Shown in pieces: positions 11,148 to 23,175 of a DNA stretch of 64,000 nucleotides. The notes under the pieces were generated by a model that did not search any database, was not told the origin of the DNA, and worked only from the letters and a program-made list of their open reading frames with translations. Both the position numbers and the translations under genes were made by a program. This DNA comes from Henricia sp. BOLD:AAB3569 (lineage: Eukaryota > Echinodermata > Asteroidea > Spinulosida > Echinasteridae), in contig JBBELK010000166.1 of NCBI GenBank assembly GCA_037783545.1, positions 62,001 through 126,000 on the forward strand, written 5' to 3'. Positions within the stretch are counted from its first letter, which is position 1. Each line of letters opens with the position of its first letter.

Positions 11148-13335
11148 ATTCAATGGTGCCGCTCTTTTGTGCAACATGGACAATAACAGCTTTTATAATA
11201 TTTAATACCAGATTGTTCATACATGTACATGTATTTGTTAAAACTGTACCTTGGATTGGCTGAAAGTTTTCCCGCACATTTAAACAAAACAATTCATTCA
11301 AACGCATAACCATGAGTTAACTTTCGTCTCCCATGTTCGTATTTTTTTCAAACCATTTTGGCGTACATATTTTTTTTCGAAAAGGCTATAATTTTATATC
11401 GTCGTCAGGAGTTGCCAAACGTACGACGAATGAAACATTTGCGTCATTTGGACATTAATTTTTAGATTAATTTATTTGACTTCCTCGCTGATAACTTTGG
11501 ATATTTCTACATTTACATATTTTGCTTTCTACTTTAAAGAAAGTAACTTTGATTAAAATCTTAGTTTCGACTTTGAATGGACAGATGTTAAAATTAGTTG
11601 GCAACTGATCGTTTTTAAAGACTAATGACTAAATCAATTGTAGCATTTGCGCGTTTCACTCGTCTTGGGTGGCCTAAACGGATGTTCATAACCGGATATG
11701 AATTTAAATGAAAACAAAACCTATGTTGAAACAGTACTTGTTTAATGTTTGCTTCTTAAGTATATTGGACACTGTTTGTTATGGAGGGGCGAAGGTTACT
11801 GGATAAAACAATACATTTTGGATACCCTTTACACATTTTGTTTAACAATTCACAGAACATTTTACAAAAAATTAATAAACTTTAAAACAGCATTTTTAAT
11901 GAAACAAGTAAAAAAGTGTGTTCAGAGAATTAAGGATGGATCCTGAGTAACCCTTCGATCTTCATTTTCCGAGGTGCCTTACGTCCAGTATGCAATATTA
12001 TTGTGTACGGTAGTGGGGAAAAGTATTTATACTCTTTATACTGTATACTATAATTTAAGGTAGTTTTTTACTCATGGATTCAGTGTGTGTATTCTGTCAT
12101 TTTTGTTTTACGTCGTATATGTGAGTTCAGTTTGGTTCTTTGATTTATGGGTATTGTTTTACTACTTTGCGTTTGTTCGTTTTGTTCAAATTAAATGTAT
12201 TTAATATTTCTTGTATTACTTATTTTATTCTTACCTTACTGTTAGATAAAAAGTTTATCTTTTATTTTAATTTAAACGTCTTTTAAATGTTTATGTATTA
12301 TCATGTTCTTGTGAGGTTTTTGTATGTTTAAGTTTTACTTTAATAGTGGAGTACATGATTGGTAACTGTTACGAAGGGCGTTATTCCCACTCGTGATTAG
12401 AAGCCCATGTTCATAAAACTGCCACATGTTCAGAAATATCAGCCACACAGAGGCATGTTTATCACTTCAGAAAACTTGAAAGAATCCATTCATGGCTTTT
12501 GTGTCGAGTTAAATGGTAAAAAAGTCTTTTGCAAAATCCTTTTTAATTTTTAGAAAACAACCTTTAGTTGTTAATTTCTCACACAAAATACCATTTTGGA
12601 CAGAAATAAATTCATGTGGTGTTTGGTACCATTGCTATTAACTCTTTCAGTAAGTCTTTTTTTTTTCAACTCATAAAAAAGCAAACAATGTACTAACTCT
12701 ACCTTTAAAACGGACTGTGGAGTCAATTTTTTGACGACTTGTTGTTCAGCAGAAAATGTATTAAACCTATTCAAAGTTGGACCAAGTCTCGTCTCTCCTT
12801 TGATAGCGCTATATGCTGTCACCCTGAGTTGAATCCAATTAAAAGAGCGTATTAACCAGATTTAATTTTTTAGCCTCCCGTTTTTCCCATGGGTATTAAG
12901 ATTTCTATACCATATCATGTGTCATAATTTTCTCGTTACCATTCTAAAATTTCTCACTCTCAATCGTCAAAAATCCACAGAAGTTTAGTAAACTAAGTTA
13001 TCTGGTTACAAAAAGCAGTGCAGTGATTACACCAACCTTTTTGCTTCCACACCCTTTTTGGGGATTGCAAATTTCCTGGTTTTGTTTCCATGGATAGTAA
13101 TTTGGGGAGGTATTTTATATGATTGTTAGATTAAAACGAAATCCATTTTCGGTAAAATCTGGTCACGCTCCTTTAAGTTTGAATTGTACATGCATTACGC
13201 GTAAAATATACATTGTTACAAATTTATGCAGTGAAGGCCGTCTGTACAAGGAAATAAAATTCACTTTATAAAGTATTTTGCTGATGGCACACACACATTG
13301 TTTTTTTTTGCAAACATTAATATCAAAAAGAGAAG
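11148..13335. other. Non-coding interval; AT-rich DNA and one dispersed repeat
   Basis: No supported gene. The interval from about 12840 to 13175 is a dispersed repeat matched at 20618-20940, sharing CCATGGGTATTAAGAT, TCAAAAATCCACAGAAG and TTTTATATGATTGTTAG. Its ends (GAGCGTATTAACCAGATTT and AAATCTGGTCACGCTC) are roughly inverted. Confidence 0.5.
12840..13178. mobile_element. Dispersed MITE-like repeat, copy 1
   Basis: Inverted ends resembling AAAGGAGCGTGACCAGATTT flank a non-coding core that recurs at 20618-20940. The two copies are easily alignable but contain several indels. Confidence 0.6.
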
Positions 13336-14799
13336 ATGGGGAAGGTAAAATTAGTGGTCCTCTTTACACTGTTCTGTGTGTGGCCTTCAATTGACCAAAC
13401 TGGACCACAATTTGTTACTGCACAGCCGACAGTGATGGCTTGGATTGAAACACCTGAAGCCGGCTGTATAGGAGGGCAGTACGGTCCACATGAGGTGTGT
13501 GGATACCAATCTTGAGTAAAGTCATCATGTGGAATGGAGGCTTGGAGTGAAAACCCTACAATGGGACATTTACTCCATAACTCCTAAGCCACGCTTTACG
13601 TACGAGGCAAACTTCACGACAAACCCTACTCATGACGTAATTTAACTCAAGACTTGACAATATTTAATTTGCAAAGAGACGACACAGCTGAATACGTGTT
13701 CAACGTTCACGACACTAACATTACCTCTGGCAATCGGATTGTAGCTTCGCAGTCGGTACAGCTGTCAGTGTTTTACTTTCCAAATGAATCATTCCCCGTC
13801 TGTTTCCCCGATGGACCTGTTACAGTAGATGCTGGTACAGATTACGGGTTACAATGTTTATCTGATGCTGGCAATTCAGCAATCTCCACGGCAGTGTTAC
13901 CAAAGCCTGACAGATCAACAAACTATCAGTACGCGTGGAACATGTCCAACATCGATAACACTGTTAAGTGCTCCTTGAATTTAACACTAGATGCTGTCCA
14001 TGATAATATCACCTTTGAATGTGTCATTTTCTCAGTATTTTGACAGTATGCAGCAATCATGTACAATAGGACAAATCAACGTGGTGCGTCTAAAACCACC
14101 CGTAAAATCACCTTCCAACACAGCAGCTATAGGAGGTGCAAGTGTTAGTGCTGGCGTAGTCGCAATTATCCTAAAACCCACCATGTCGGACCCAGAGACA
14201 GATCCAAGCCCGATCAATGACATCCCTTTCCAGAAGCCCAGTAAACAGTTCTCAGGGGAATGAATACGCACAGACAGGACTCCACGCGCAAGTCCTCACT
14301 AACCCAAGGGAAGTACACTTTGCACAATCATCTGCTATAAATTAAGATATCCATTCCGCAAACTTACCTGAAGAAGCAAGACCAAATACCGATAGTTTAT
14401 CGCCTCATCAGGGACTAGATAATTACGGGTATGACGACACGGATCACTGCACGGAGCTATCCATTGCTAGAGCAAACGCAGCGGTCAGACCGATGTCAGA
14501 TGCCTCCCCACCTGAGCGACCTGCGCTTAAGCCCAAGCCATACAAACCAAACCCTCAGCGCCAGACAAGCTGTGAAGACAACACTCTCACACACAATTAA
14601 TGACAGGGTTGAACATAACCAACAAGAGACTAAGACAACACCACATTATGCCTCGGTATCAGTCCCCACAAGACACAACAGTACATCCCCAACCTCAAGA
14701 TCACACGATATTATCTATGCTGACTTAGATATGCGTTCACAACACTCGGGAGACTATGAAGAACAGTCGCTCTCTACCCCGGTTTATACGCTGTCGTAA
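13336..14799 (+). pseudogene. Decayed two-domain Ig receptor with ITIM-bearing tail
   Basis: It starts with a good signal peptide (MGKVKLVVLFTLFCVWPSI), then meets a stop at 13513-13515. A V-type Ig end (DTAEYVF) and a second domain (PVCFPDGP, matching PVCVPNGP in the downstream paralogues) follow in another frame. A frameshift occurs before CTIGQINVV, the membrane segment is shortened (GGASVSAGVVAIIL), and a third frame encodes the tail ending at 14799. That tail contains IIYADL, a perfect ITIM (I/V/L/SxYxxL/V/I), near SQHSGDYEEQ. At least three frame breaks make it a pseudogene unless introns hide them. It is the most diverged member of the array. Confidence 0.7.
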
Positions 14800-15433
14800 A
14801 GAAATAAACTACACGATTGGAAAACTTTTAAAAAGAAGTACATGTACATTAGAAATTTCAGCCACATGCATGGTTTTTGTGTGTGAATGAATGGTAAAAA
14901 AGGGTGACTGCTGAGTGCCGAAGTGTGCATGTTCTGCCATGGTAACTGGCTCCAAACATAATGGCTGCCATATAAAGCATCATTGCAAAAGCACTGGGAC
15001 ACGATTTTTAGAGTAGAGCCATTGCCTACGCAACTAACAAATGGGTGACGTAATCACTTCAGCAGTCTATTTCGCACGAAAAAAAAAGTTTGTTGTGAAT
15101 ACTAATTTTGTTATCAACTCGAAAAGTAAACTTTTGGGTAACTGCAAATGATGAATTGGGCTTTAAAACAAGATGTGTTTACTTTTTAGTTATATTCACA
15201 TGTACATCGAGTTCATAAAATTATCTAATTTTGTTAACACAATTCCAATAGGCCTATATCGTTATCGGAATATGAGACGTCCAATAATGAGTTATACAAT
15301 TTAAAGTTGCCAGAGCTTTGAGAAACTGTCGGGGCGATTTTGCTTTCCAAACGACATATTCTGTGCCTTCTGATTGGTGCATTGTAAATGAATATTCGTA
15401 TGGCGCCATCAAGGAGTTTCAATTAGGGAAAAA
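14800..15433. other. Intergenic interval without recognised gene
   Basis: No supported gene. Bases 14820-14910 weakly resemble 12410-12520 (AATATCAGCCACA..., CATGG(C/T)TTTTGTGTG), pointing to an old repeat. Confidence 0.4.
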
Positions 15434-15640
15434 TACACTACTCAAAAGAATTAAAGGAACAAGAGAACATAATGTTTTTGTCATGGTCTATATGGGCTAC
15501 CGTTAGAACAAGAGGCATTAAAGTTATGTGAAAATCATTCAGGTGTTGTCAATTGATTCTCAAACAATACTCAACAATGTTGGTAAAATCATGCGTGTCT
15601 TCTAACACGTGGACACGGGGCCGTCCACAGGCGTGTTCTT

Positions 15641-17018
15641 TTATCCTGTATTCAATTCAATTTCAATTTCAATTCAATTCGTTTTATTTCCACACTTTTC
15701 ACAAAATAAATAACCAGTCAGAACATTGCATTCGCTCATTATATAAAAGAAAAGTGAAAGTGCAGAGGAACCCAAAGAAGCCTAGCTTGTTAATTATGGG
15801 TCCCTAATAGGGAACCAAAGTTAATACGTCATAACTATACATCGCTCTATACATGTGACAGTGGCTCCACACCAAACTTATAAAAGTGTTTACTACACAT
15901 ACATACATGTACTATTGAAGGGATAAAGATCCACTTATACCACTGTTGACATTACACTTTGGCTCTCCATACAAATAAATAAGTTGCAATACCTTAATTT
16001 ACTACACAATACAAGAACAAACAAAACTTATGCCTAAAACCAGCATGGGAATCTTGAGATAAGTACCAGTAATACATGTATTATAAATTAATGATAATTA
16101 GAAAGTAAAGTGGATTTATAAGTGCGCTTAAATATTGCAAGGTTTGTACATTTTTTCAATAAATCACTAAGTGAGTTCCATAACTTGGGCCCCTCATATC
16201 TCAAATTTTTATGTGCAAAGGAGGTACGAGTCAACGGAAGATGGAAGTGAAGAGCCTGTCGGGTAGGATAATTATGTACATTAAAATTCCGAATAAACAT
16301 TGAATTGATGGATGAAGGTAATGTTTTTAAAATAGACTGATACATAAGGGACCCAAGCTGATGATAATAAATATCCTTAATTTTCAATGTTTTATGTTGG
16401 TAAAATAATGGATCAGTATGAGAATTAAATTCAGAAAAATTAATTGTACGTAATGCACGTTTCTGTAGACGAAACAACCTATTAATGTTACTGGATGCAG
16501 AATTACCCCAATCAAGTATTCCATAATTTATATACGACACCACTAAGGTATTATATAGGGAAAATAGGATATATGATGGAACAAAATCTCTAATTTTATA
16601 AATCACACCAATATTCCTACTAATAATTGTACATAAATAATCAACATGATTGTTCCAGGTTAACCTAGAATCAATCACTAACCCAAGAAACTTAATACAG
16701 TCCGTTTTATCTATGTTAATATTATTAATTGAAATTTCACCTGGTAATTCACTTATAGAGTTGCTGAATAGCATATATCTAGTTTTGCTTAAATTTAATG
16801 AAAGTTTATTGACCCGAAACCAATTGGAGACAGAAGTAAGTTCACGGTTAACTGTCTCAACTAGGGTATTAATGTTTTTATGAGAAATAAATAAATTTGA
16901 ATCATTGGCAAATAATATAAATGAGAGAATCTCTGATGATTTGATAAAATCGTTAATATAAATTAAAAACAACAAAGGCCCTAAAATGGATCCTTGAGGT
17001 ACACCACAATTTATTGCT
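15641..17018 (-). mobile_element. 5'-truncated LINE (non-LTR retrotransposon), inserted in the Tc1 element
   Basis: The - strand encodes the C-terminal part of a reverse transcriptase of Jockey/CR1 type. Visible motifs are CGVPQGSILGPLLFLIYIND, FANDSNLF at the catalytic box, KFLGLVID, WNNHVDYL and the C-terminal KLWNSLSD block, ending at 16088. The catalytic box reads FAND instead of F/YADD, so a metal-binding Asp is replaced and the copy is probably inactive. The 3' end carries an (AATTG/AATTGA)-type simple-repeat tail near 15640-15680. The first 24 or so residues of the open frame come from antisense Tc1 sequence. Confidence 0.85.
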
Positions 17019-17182
17019 TGGCAGGTCGAGAACATGCTCCAGACTCTGTACAGACACTCAGAGAGGCCTTGGTTGAAGAGTGGGAGAACATTCCTCAAGA
17101 CTCCATAAGACAGTTAACTTTAAGCATGCCTCGACGCTGTCAGGAGTGCATACAAGCACGTGGAGGTCATACCAGTTACTAG
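17018..17182 (+). pseudogene. Tc1-type transposase C-terminal fragment
   Basis: The frame reads EALVEEWENIPQDSI...LSMPRRCQECIQ...GGHTSY followed by TAG, the conserved C-terminal end of Tc1-like DD34E transposases. The catalytic domain is absent from this copy. Confidence 0.8.
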
Positions 17183-17552
17183 ACAATGATTAATTAACGT
17201 TTACTTTGCCAAAACGTGGACAATGTACGGATAGTTATGATAACCTGCCAGATGATTATGTCCATATTTTTGTTCATTCATGTTTTAGTCATGTTAACAG
17301 GCTACCACATCAATAAATTTCGCCATACATTGTTGAGTATTGTTTGAGAATCAATTGACAACACCTGAATGATTTTCACATAACTTTAATGCCTCTTGTT
17401 CTAACGGTAGCCCATATAGACCATGACAAAAACATTATGTTCTCTTGTTCCTTTAATTCTTTTGAGTAGTGTAGAACGAGAATGGGGAGCTTTGGCGGGT
17501 TGTTTGGTGGTTTAGTGGTTAAGCATAGAAAATCAGAAGGACACGAGTAACC

Positions 17553-17690
17553 GATTGATACGGGCATACACATAACGCTTAGCTGGTCCCAAAGTTGCTC
17601 GATAAGATTCAGGTCAGGCGAATTATTTCGCAGGCCAAACCATTCTCTGGGCCCCTTCACGAGCCAAAACTGCATTAGTATGCATGTCAT
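17553..17690 (-). pseudogene. Second Tc1/mariner transposase fragment
   Basis: The - strand reads NNSPDLNLIEQLWDQL, matching the conserved SPDLNPIEHLWDxL motif that carries the catalytic acidic region of Tc1/mariner enzymes. It lies outside the inverted repeats of the neighbouring element and in opposite orientation, so it is an independent, older fragment. Confidence 0.7.
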
Positions 17691-17699
17691 TTGGAAATT

Positions 17700-18575
17700 G
17701 CTGCCGGGGGTTGTATTAATTTCTTTTCGGCACTTTATTTAACTATGAGGGAAAAATGCCGTTTCGGAATTTAATAAACTGCGTTTTACCTTTCTGCTTT
17801 TTGTCGTATTTCCACTAATAATGTGAATTTACAGTGTGGGTTCTGAAGCGAAGACCAGGGTTTGTATAATAAGATCGAATAACAAGGCAAATGACTGGAC
17901 TAATAATGATTTAACATACAAGAGTAAAAGTATGTTCAGTTAACCAGTACAATTAATATTTTTTTTTTTTTAAAGGCAACCGATTGCTTACAATTTTGCG
18001 CACCGACAGATTTTCAAATACATGTACATCTAAATGTACATATACGTCGCAATGTATCACAAAGATCAACAAAACAAACCACCACTCCCGAACGATTTCA
18101 ATCGACGTCATAATAGATTGGTAATATTCATTCACCTAAAAAGAAAACACCATTTCCCCAAGCAAGCTTACACCGGGCACTCGCACTGTGTAACGCCCGG
18201 TACGGATTCAACAAAGGATAAATGACGGATTTGTACAATTTTTTCATCCACAAAATATTCATCTGCGTATACACGACCACGGAGCAAAATGCAAGCATGC
18301 CACAGAATCACTGACCCAAAGACATGAACTCGGCTTTTCGCAATGCATGTGTCCAGCGTATAAAGTACCACAAATGCGAGCGATTTCGAAACCGGAGGTG
18401 TTATTACCTATGAGTAATACAAATCAAGTACATCGGTGTTGGAGGAATCATTCGCATGGGTATATGTCATTTTCTACACCACGCAAATCTAGTCGAAGCG
18501 AAATATCAACCTTATTGAAGCATCACGTTCATACTGAATATCTGTTAAATATTGGAACACATGTCGTGTGGGACC
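17700..18575. other. Upstream interval of the intact Ig receptor
   Basis: No gene recognised. It would contain the promoter and 5' UTR of the gene starting at 18576; no clear TATA element was found. Confidence 0.4.
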
Positions 18576-20063
18576 ATGAATAGAAGGTTGTGTTTGTTGT
18601 ATTTGCTTTTTATCAACGTTTATGCACATTTTATGAAAGGAGTGAGTGGAAAGACTGTCAGCCTCAGTCTGATTTCACCAACAGGAACAGATCCGAGAGA
18701 TGGTAACACAGTGCGACTGCGATGTAGTGCCACGAACCTACAGGTTGGTAACGTTATCGAATGGGCAAGATTCGAAACCAACCCTCAGATACTAGCCAGG
18801 AATGGAATGAGCCTCGACACAAGGTTTTCAATAACAACGGTACTGTCTTCTGTGACGTCAAAGGTGGAAAGTCTTGTATTTACTGCCTCAAAGCTGGACA
18901 GCGGGTTGTACTACTGTCGTGTCAAAGTATCAGCACTAGGCAATAACGAAATCGCGACAGCTAGTTTGCTTATCTCAGTTATTTATTTTCCAGTGGCCAT
19001 GTACCCTGTATGCGTCCCTAATGGTCCTACCAATGTGATGGAGGGAGCCCTTCTGAACATGAGCTGCACTACGGGACATGGACACCCACTAGTACATATA
19101 AACATTACATCCATCGATGGTCAAACGTGGACGGAGTCCGGTTCAAGAACTGAATCAATCCGTTCGTTGGGTCTACGAGTGAACACGAATCATAACGATC
19201 AAAGTGTCGAGTGTAGAATCACCTCAACAGCATTTCCTAACAGGGAAAGCTCATGTACAATCGGTCCTATTACAGTTGTACCCACCAACCCCGGACCACG
19301 CTCAACACAACCTACAAACATACCATCCTCTGAACAAAACATCCACACCACTTTTAAACCGACCACCGACATTTCCATCAATGCCGCAACGGATGTTCTC
19401 AGATCAGATACACCTTTTCAGCCAACCGATGACAATGATGAAATGTCAACAGTCACATCCAGTCTTGAGTCAATGACCAGTCGACCACGTGACCCTGACA
19501 AAGGTCTTCCCATTGCTGTTATCGCAGGAGCGGCTGGAGGAGGAGGTTGCTTGCTCATCATCATCTTAATCATCACAATCTGCATCTGTAGACGCAACCA
19601 CATAGGATCGAAGGAAGCCTCGCCACCAGACCCTAATTCACCTAACCCATCGTCTGCTTACGACCCAGGACTCCAGTCATTTTACGCTACTCCCCATGCC
19701 CCCAACATCAACACAGCCGAGATAAAGGAGAGTAATTACCACGTTATGCAAGACCAGATCGGTAATGATAATGGCAGTGGCGCCTCACAAAGCGTTCGAA
19801 ACACTAAACTACCGCCGATATACGCCTTTCCACAAAAGACGAATTCTGCTAAGAATCGGGACATGCCTAGTCGTCAAACAAATGGCATACGTGAGGCAAG
19901 TGCCGATGCCCATGAGAATTCAGATGGTCAGCACGAAATACCCGCCTATGCTGAAGTAAGACGAAACAGGCATCCAACTCGTGATCGCGAGGAAGAACGC
20001 CCTCTTCCACCCAGTATGATTACCCTTCAGCACTACAATAATACTGCCTTCGACTACGTATAA
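18576..20063 (+). CDS. Intact single-exon two-domain Ig receptor, tyrosine-rich tail (copy 1)
   Basis: 495 residues. I chose the ATG at 18576, not the in-frame one at 18552, because it aligns with the paralogue starting at 23176. Signal peptide 1-25. The V-type Ig domain has C50, W63 and DSGLYYC (C114). A second Ig domain has C164 and C213 plus an extra pair C146/C227. A Thr/Ser/Pro stalk covers about 235-310, and the membrane helix about 312-337. The 155-residue tail has Y388HVM (YxxM, PI3K-type), Y416AFP, Y458AEV (ITIM-like, but Pro at -2), RPLPPS and Y487NNT (YxN, Grb2-type). No intron is needed. The ectodomain is almost the same as copy 2, but the membrane helix and tail are unrelated. 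Likely a signalling surface receptor; ligand unknown. Confidence 0.85.
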   Translation: MNRRLCLLYLLFINVYAHFMKGVSGKTVSLSLISPTGTDPRDGNTVRLRCSATNLQVGNVIEWARFETNPQILARNGMSLDTRFSITTVLSSVTSKVESLVFTASKLDSGLYYCRVKVSALGNNEIATASLLISVIYFPVAMYPVCVPNGPTNVMEGALLNMSCTTGHGHPLVHINITSIDGQTWTESGSRTESIRSLGLRVNTNHNDQSVECRITSTAFPNRESSCTIGPITVVPTNPGPRSTQPTNIPSSEQNIHTTFKPTTDISINAATDVLRSDTPFQPTDDNDEMSTVTSSLESMTSRPRDPDKGLPIAVIAGAAGGGGCLLIIILIITICICRRNHIGSKEASPPDPNSPNPSSAYDPGLQSFYATPHAPNINTAEIKESNYHVMQDQIGNDNGSGASQSVRNTKLPPIYAFPQKTNSAKNRDMPSRQTNGIREASADAHENSDGQHEIPAYAEVRRNRHPTRDREEERPLPPSMITLQHYNNTAFDYV

Positions 20064-20617
20064 TAAGGATTAGTTCTCTAAATGAAAGCTGAACTTTGCA
20101 GTGCATCCTTAAACACACTAACAGTGCAACATTGCTTGTCTTTGTTGTATTTACTCAGCGGAAAACCGTATAAAACCGTTTGGACAGATAATGACAGATG
20201 TATTGTATACTGCAGCCAAAAGCAAGTTGTTCTCATATGCAGTATCTTAGTACAAAGACGTACAATGTCGGATGTTGTTTCATGGTCGTTAATAATGTCC
20301 CCGTCCAAACCAATTTTTGATCCACTAACTTCAGTTACTGACATAAATTTGAACAAAATTCCTTCTCAAGTAGCAATGTGACTTGCGCCGAAATCAACGT
20401 ACAAGTTCAATGTACTTTTATATCCAATTATTTAATCCACATTAACGTTTGCAAATTTTATATTTGAAATCGTATAAGTATCATTTATTATGTATCAAAT
20501 TATTGTATGTATACTTTTAACGGCTTGTAAATATGAATCCGCGGTTTAAAAAAAAGAAAAATAGATGGCAAATTTAATGCGTGATTGAAGTTTAAGCTGC
20601 ATTCAGAAATGATTGAG
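20064..20617. other. 3' flank of Ig receptor copy 1
   Basis: AT-rich non-coding DNA that probably includes the 3' UTR. No convincing AATAAA was found close to the stop codon. Confidence 0.4.
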
Positions 20618-20940
20618 CTTGACCAGATCACATTTGTTGACGCACCCAAAACCCATGGGTATTAAGATTTTATAGTACCATATAATTTGTCATATGTTTC
20701 TCATTACCATTCTGAAAAGATATTTCGCGCCCTCAGTTCGTATAGTTCGAGGGATATCGTCAAAAATCCACAGAAGTTTAGTAAACTAATTCGGTTACAT
20801 AAAATAGTGCAGTGATTTACACCAACCTTTTTGTTTCGACATCTAATTTGCAAATTTCCTGTTTTCTTCCCATGGATATTATTTTGGGATGGTATTTTAT
20901 ATGATTGTTAGGTTAGCGCTCCTTTCAAAGTTATGCTTCT
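20618..20940. mobile_element. Dispersed MITE-like repeat, copy 2
   Basis: It aligns with 12840-13178 over its whole length (GACCAGAT end, CCATGGGTATTAAGAT, ATCCACAGAAGTTTAGTAAA, TTTTATATGATTGTTAG). Non-coding. Confidence 0.6.
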
Positions 20941-20942
20941 GA

Positions 20943-21074
20943 ATAGACCGTATCGAATATCCGCCATCTTTGTTCCTTGAGGACATGCATGGTTGCACAT
21001 TGTGCTTACATTTTTGACCAATTAAAATGTCAATAGTTTCCCTACAAGATGGCAGCTATTCGATACGGTGTATA
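20943..21074. mobile_element. Hairpin MITE (CCGTATCGAATAGCCGCCAT family), copy 2
   Basis: The ends ATAGACCGTATCGAATA and TATTCGATACGGTGTAT are inverted, with the core CCGCCATCTT / AAGATGGC also inverted. The other copy is at 2457-2606. Confidence 0.8.
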
Positions 21075-21929
21075 GCTACAGGCCGAGGCTGGAGTGAACA
21101 CAAGTTCATTATTTTGATTTTAAAAAAAGTGAACACGGGAAATTGTTCGTCAAAATCGGTTTCCTTTTCAGCATTTAGCTTGAGATACATCGCCACCAAT
21201 GATTACTTTGCTGGATAAAATAAACCATTGGTGGTAAGCAGAGCTCATAATTCATTGTGATCCCTCTGCAATAATTTTTTTTCCATTTCTAATAATTTAG
21301 TTTATGTAGCCTACTAACATAATGGAAATGATAATCAGAAATGTTATTAATCATTTCGTGTATCTATGGTTTGGTTATTAAAAAAATCAACTCTGGCTTT
21401 AGATGCTGCCAATTATATGTGTAGCTGACCTTGCATCTCGACAATTCCAGGGTCATTGAGTCAACCCTCTTTCCTGTGTAAAGGTTAATGTAACTTTTCC
21501 CTGGGCATTAAATAGTCGTTTTGACCACAAAAAGCTTAAAGAAAGAAGATCAGGTCAAACTGACCCGGGAAAGTTTACAGTGTAAACACATAAGTGATGT
21601 TGAAAATTCAGTCACGGCTTTTGCCAAAATGATATTGAGTTCAATATTTTATTTTGGACTCTTTATTAAAATAATGTACTCAAAATGTTTTACGACAAAA
21701 TACCATTTAATGGTATTATTGAACTTAAAAAATATTAATTGATTATTCATACTGAATCCTTAATACAACAGTTTACGCAGAACATGTAAATCCTGCTTGC
21801 AAAAAGTGGCAAAAATTATAAAAATCTTTTTCGGTCTTCGTTACCCTTTATAAGTTATTATGTCTTTGGGCAAAGTACGGGCATGGAAATCACTGAAATT
21901 ATAAATATTACTAATTTCTGGGCAACTAT
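21075..21929. other. Intergenic DNA, no gene recognised
   Basis: AT-rich, with short chance ORFs only. Confidence 0.4.
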
Positions 21930-22127
21930 GGTATAGTAGTCGAGTCCATCACAAGTCATCATAAGCCTTCACAAGACCACCACAAGTCCCTGGGTCTTAA
22001 TTCAAGTCACAAGCTATTCAAATTAACTCCAACAAAGGCATTCTTTTGTGCGTGTTCTTTTCACGGACTTGTGATTGTATCGACTCTGGACTTGTGATAG
22101 ACTTGTGATGGACTCGACTACAACCCT
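21930..22127. mobile_element. MITE with TIR GTAGTCGAGTCCA, copy 2
   Basis: The left end TAGTAGTCGAGTCCATCACAAG and right end GATGGACTCGACTACAAC are inverted. The interior (TGGGTCTTAATTCAAGTCA, CAAGCTATTCAAA) matches 5307-5515. Confidence 0.75.
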
Positions 22128-22413
22128 GCAAACTACCATGGAAAATAAAACAACTAAACTTAAGGGCCTTATGATCGGGATACGATATACATGTACACAG
22201 AATTTTACGTGTATCATAAAGCTTCACTAACTAATAAGACAAATCGCGTTTTCTTCATTCCGCTGGGTACATCTTTCACAATAGCATAGCTCTCAAAACG
22301 AAAAAGTATAATTATAGCAAACTGTGCAGAAGTAACTATTTTGACTAGCCGTGTGTGGTCGGTGTATGTTATGCCCACAAAAGTCCACCTATAAACTGCA
22401 CCGAGAAACTGTT

Positions 22414-22542
22414 TTAAAGGCACAGGCTCGTCAGCAATGCGCGCGCGCAAAATTCGTGCCACGAAATACGCAGCTCCATAGCAAAGGCATGGAGCTGACA
22501 CGATTAAAGCGCGCGCGCATTGCTGACGAGCCTTGCCTTTAA
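22414..22542. mobile_element. Palindromic MITE with TTAA ends, copy 2 of 4
   Basis: TTAAAGGCACAGGCTCGTC on the left and GACGAGCCTTGCCTTTAA on the right, with GCGCGCGC arms and the shared ATTCGTGCCACGAAATACG core. The TTAA at both ends marks the target-site duplication. It sits immediately upstream of the truncated Ig copy. Confidence 0.9.
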
Positions 22543-22573
22543 ATTGAATGTCTGGTTGTCACCGAAACAAATA

Positions 22574-22738
22574 ATGAAAACATTTGGATCGTATTTAAGG
22601 GTCGTTCTTTGCTTTGGTGTTGTTTTTATAGACGGAGCGAGCGGACAGACTTCAAGCCTCAATCAAATATCCCCAAAAGGAACAGGTCGGAGAGAGGGTG
22701 ACTCAGTGCAACTGCTGTGTATCGCCTTCAACATACAT
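22574..22738 (+). pseudogene. Truncated 5' fragment of an Ig receptor copy
   Basis: ATG and signal peptide (MKTFGSYLRVVLCFGVVFID) are followed by SGQTSSLNQISPKGTGRREG and the first Ig cysteine (QLLC), aligning with the paralogues at 18576, 23176 and 28633. Homology stops near 22738; the open frame continues with unrelated residues to a stop at 22870. The 5' UTR motif TTGAATGTCTGGTTGTC is shared with copy 2 (23137 region), so this is a duplicated copy that lost everything after the start of domain 1. Confidence 0.75.
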
Positions 22739-23175
22739 CGAGGCTTTTTTAAGCTCACCTATAACCTGCCTCAACATACCGTAGCAAGTTTACTATCTCG
22801 AAAGTTTGCGATCTGGAAATGTATAACAGCAAACTGCGGAGAATATAGTGAACAAACAAAACCCACGTAGACATTATAGGTCAAACATTCTAAAGGGGCG
22901 AACAAACTTTCACGAGGAGAGTTATTTCCAGTTCTAGGATGTAGTCTCTGTGGAATTAAAAGCGCGAGCGTTACATCATGGTTTCCCCATTTTCTATATA
23001 CTGAAGTATTGCACCGTTGATTCCATTCACAACAACACAATGCACGTTCTTTCTGCATTCAAGCTGCCTACCAAGCAATTTATCAGGAAATGCAAACAAA
23101 TCCGAGTCTAGCTGCTTTGACAGACCATTTTCGGCTCAAGTTGAATGTCTGGTTGTCCCAAACACTGTTACGACC

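Larger units (their letters stand above)
15434..17473 (+). mobile_element. Tc1/mariner-type DNA transposon with nested LINE
   Basis: The two ends are inverted repeats of 147 bases (15434-15580 and 17327-17473) that I read as identical, starting TACACTACTCAAAAG and flanked by the TA expected for Tc1/mariner. The C-terminal part of a Tc1-like transposase lies at about 17018-17182 (EEWENIPQ, SMPRRCQECI, GGHTSY, then stop). The rest of the transposase is missing, and a LINE fragment occupies the middle. Identical long inverted repeats point to recent movement or recent gene conversion. Confidence 0.85.

Noticed and set aside
18552-18575. Upstream in-frame ATG of the Ig receptor
   Set aside because: It would add MEHMSCGT before a good signal peptide; the ATG at 18576 aligns with paralogues at 23176 and 28633.
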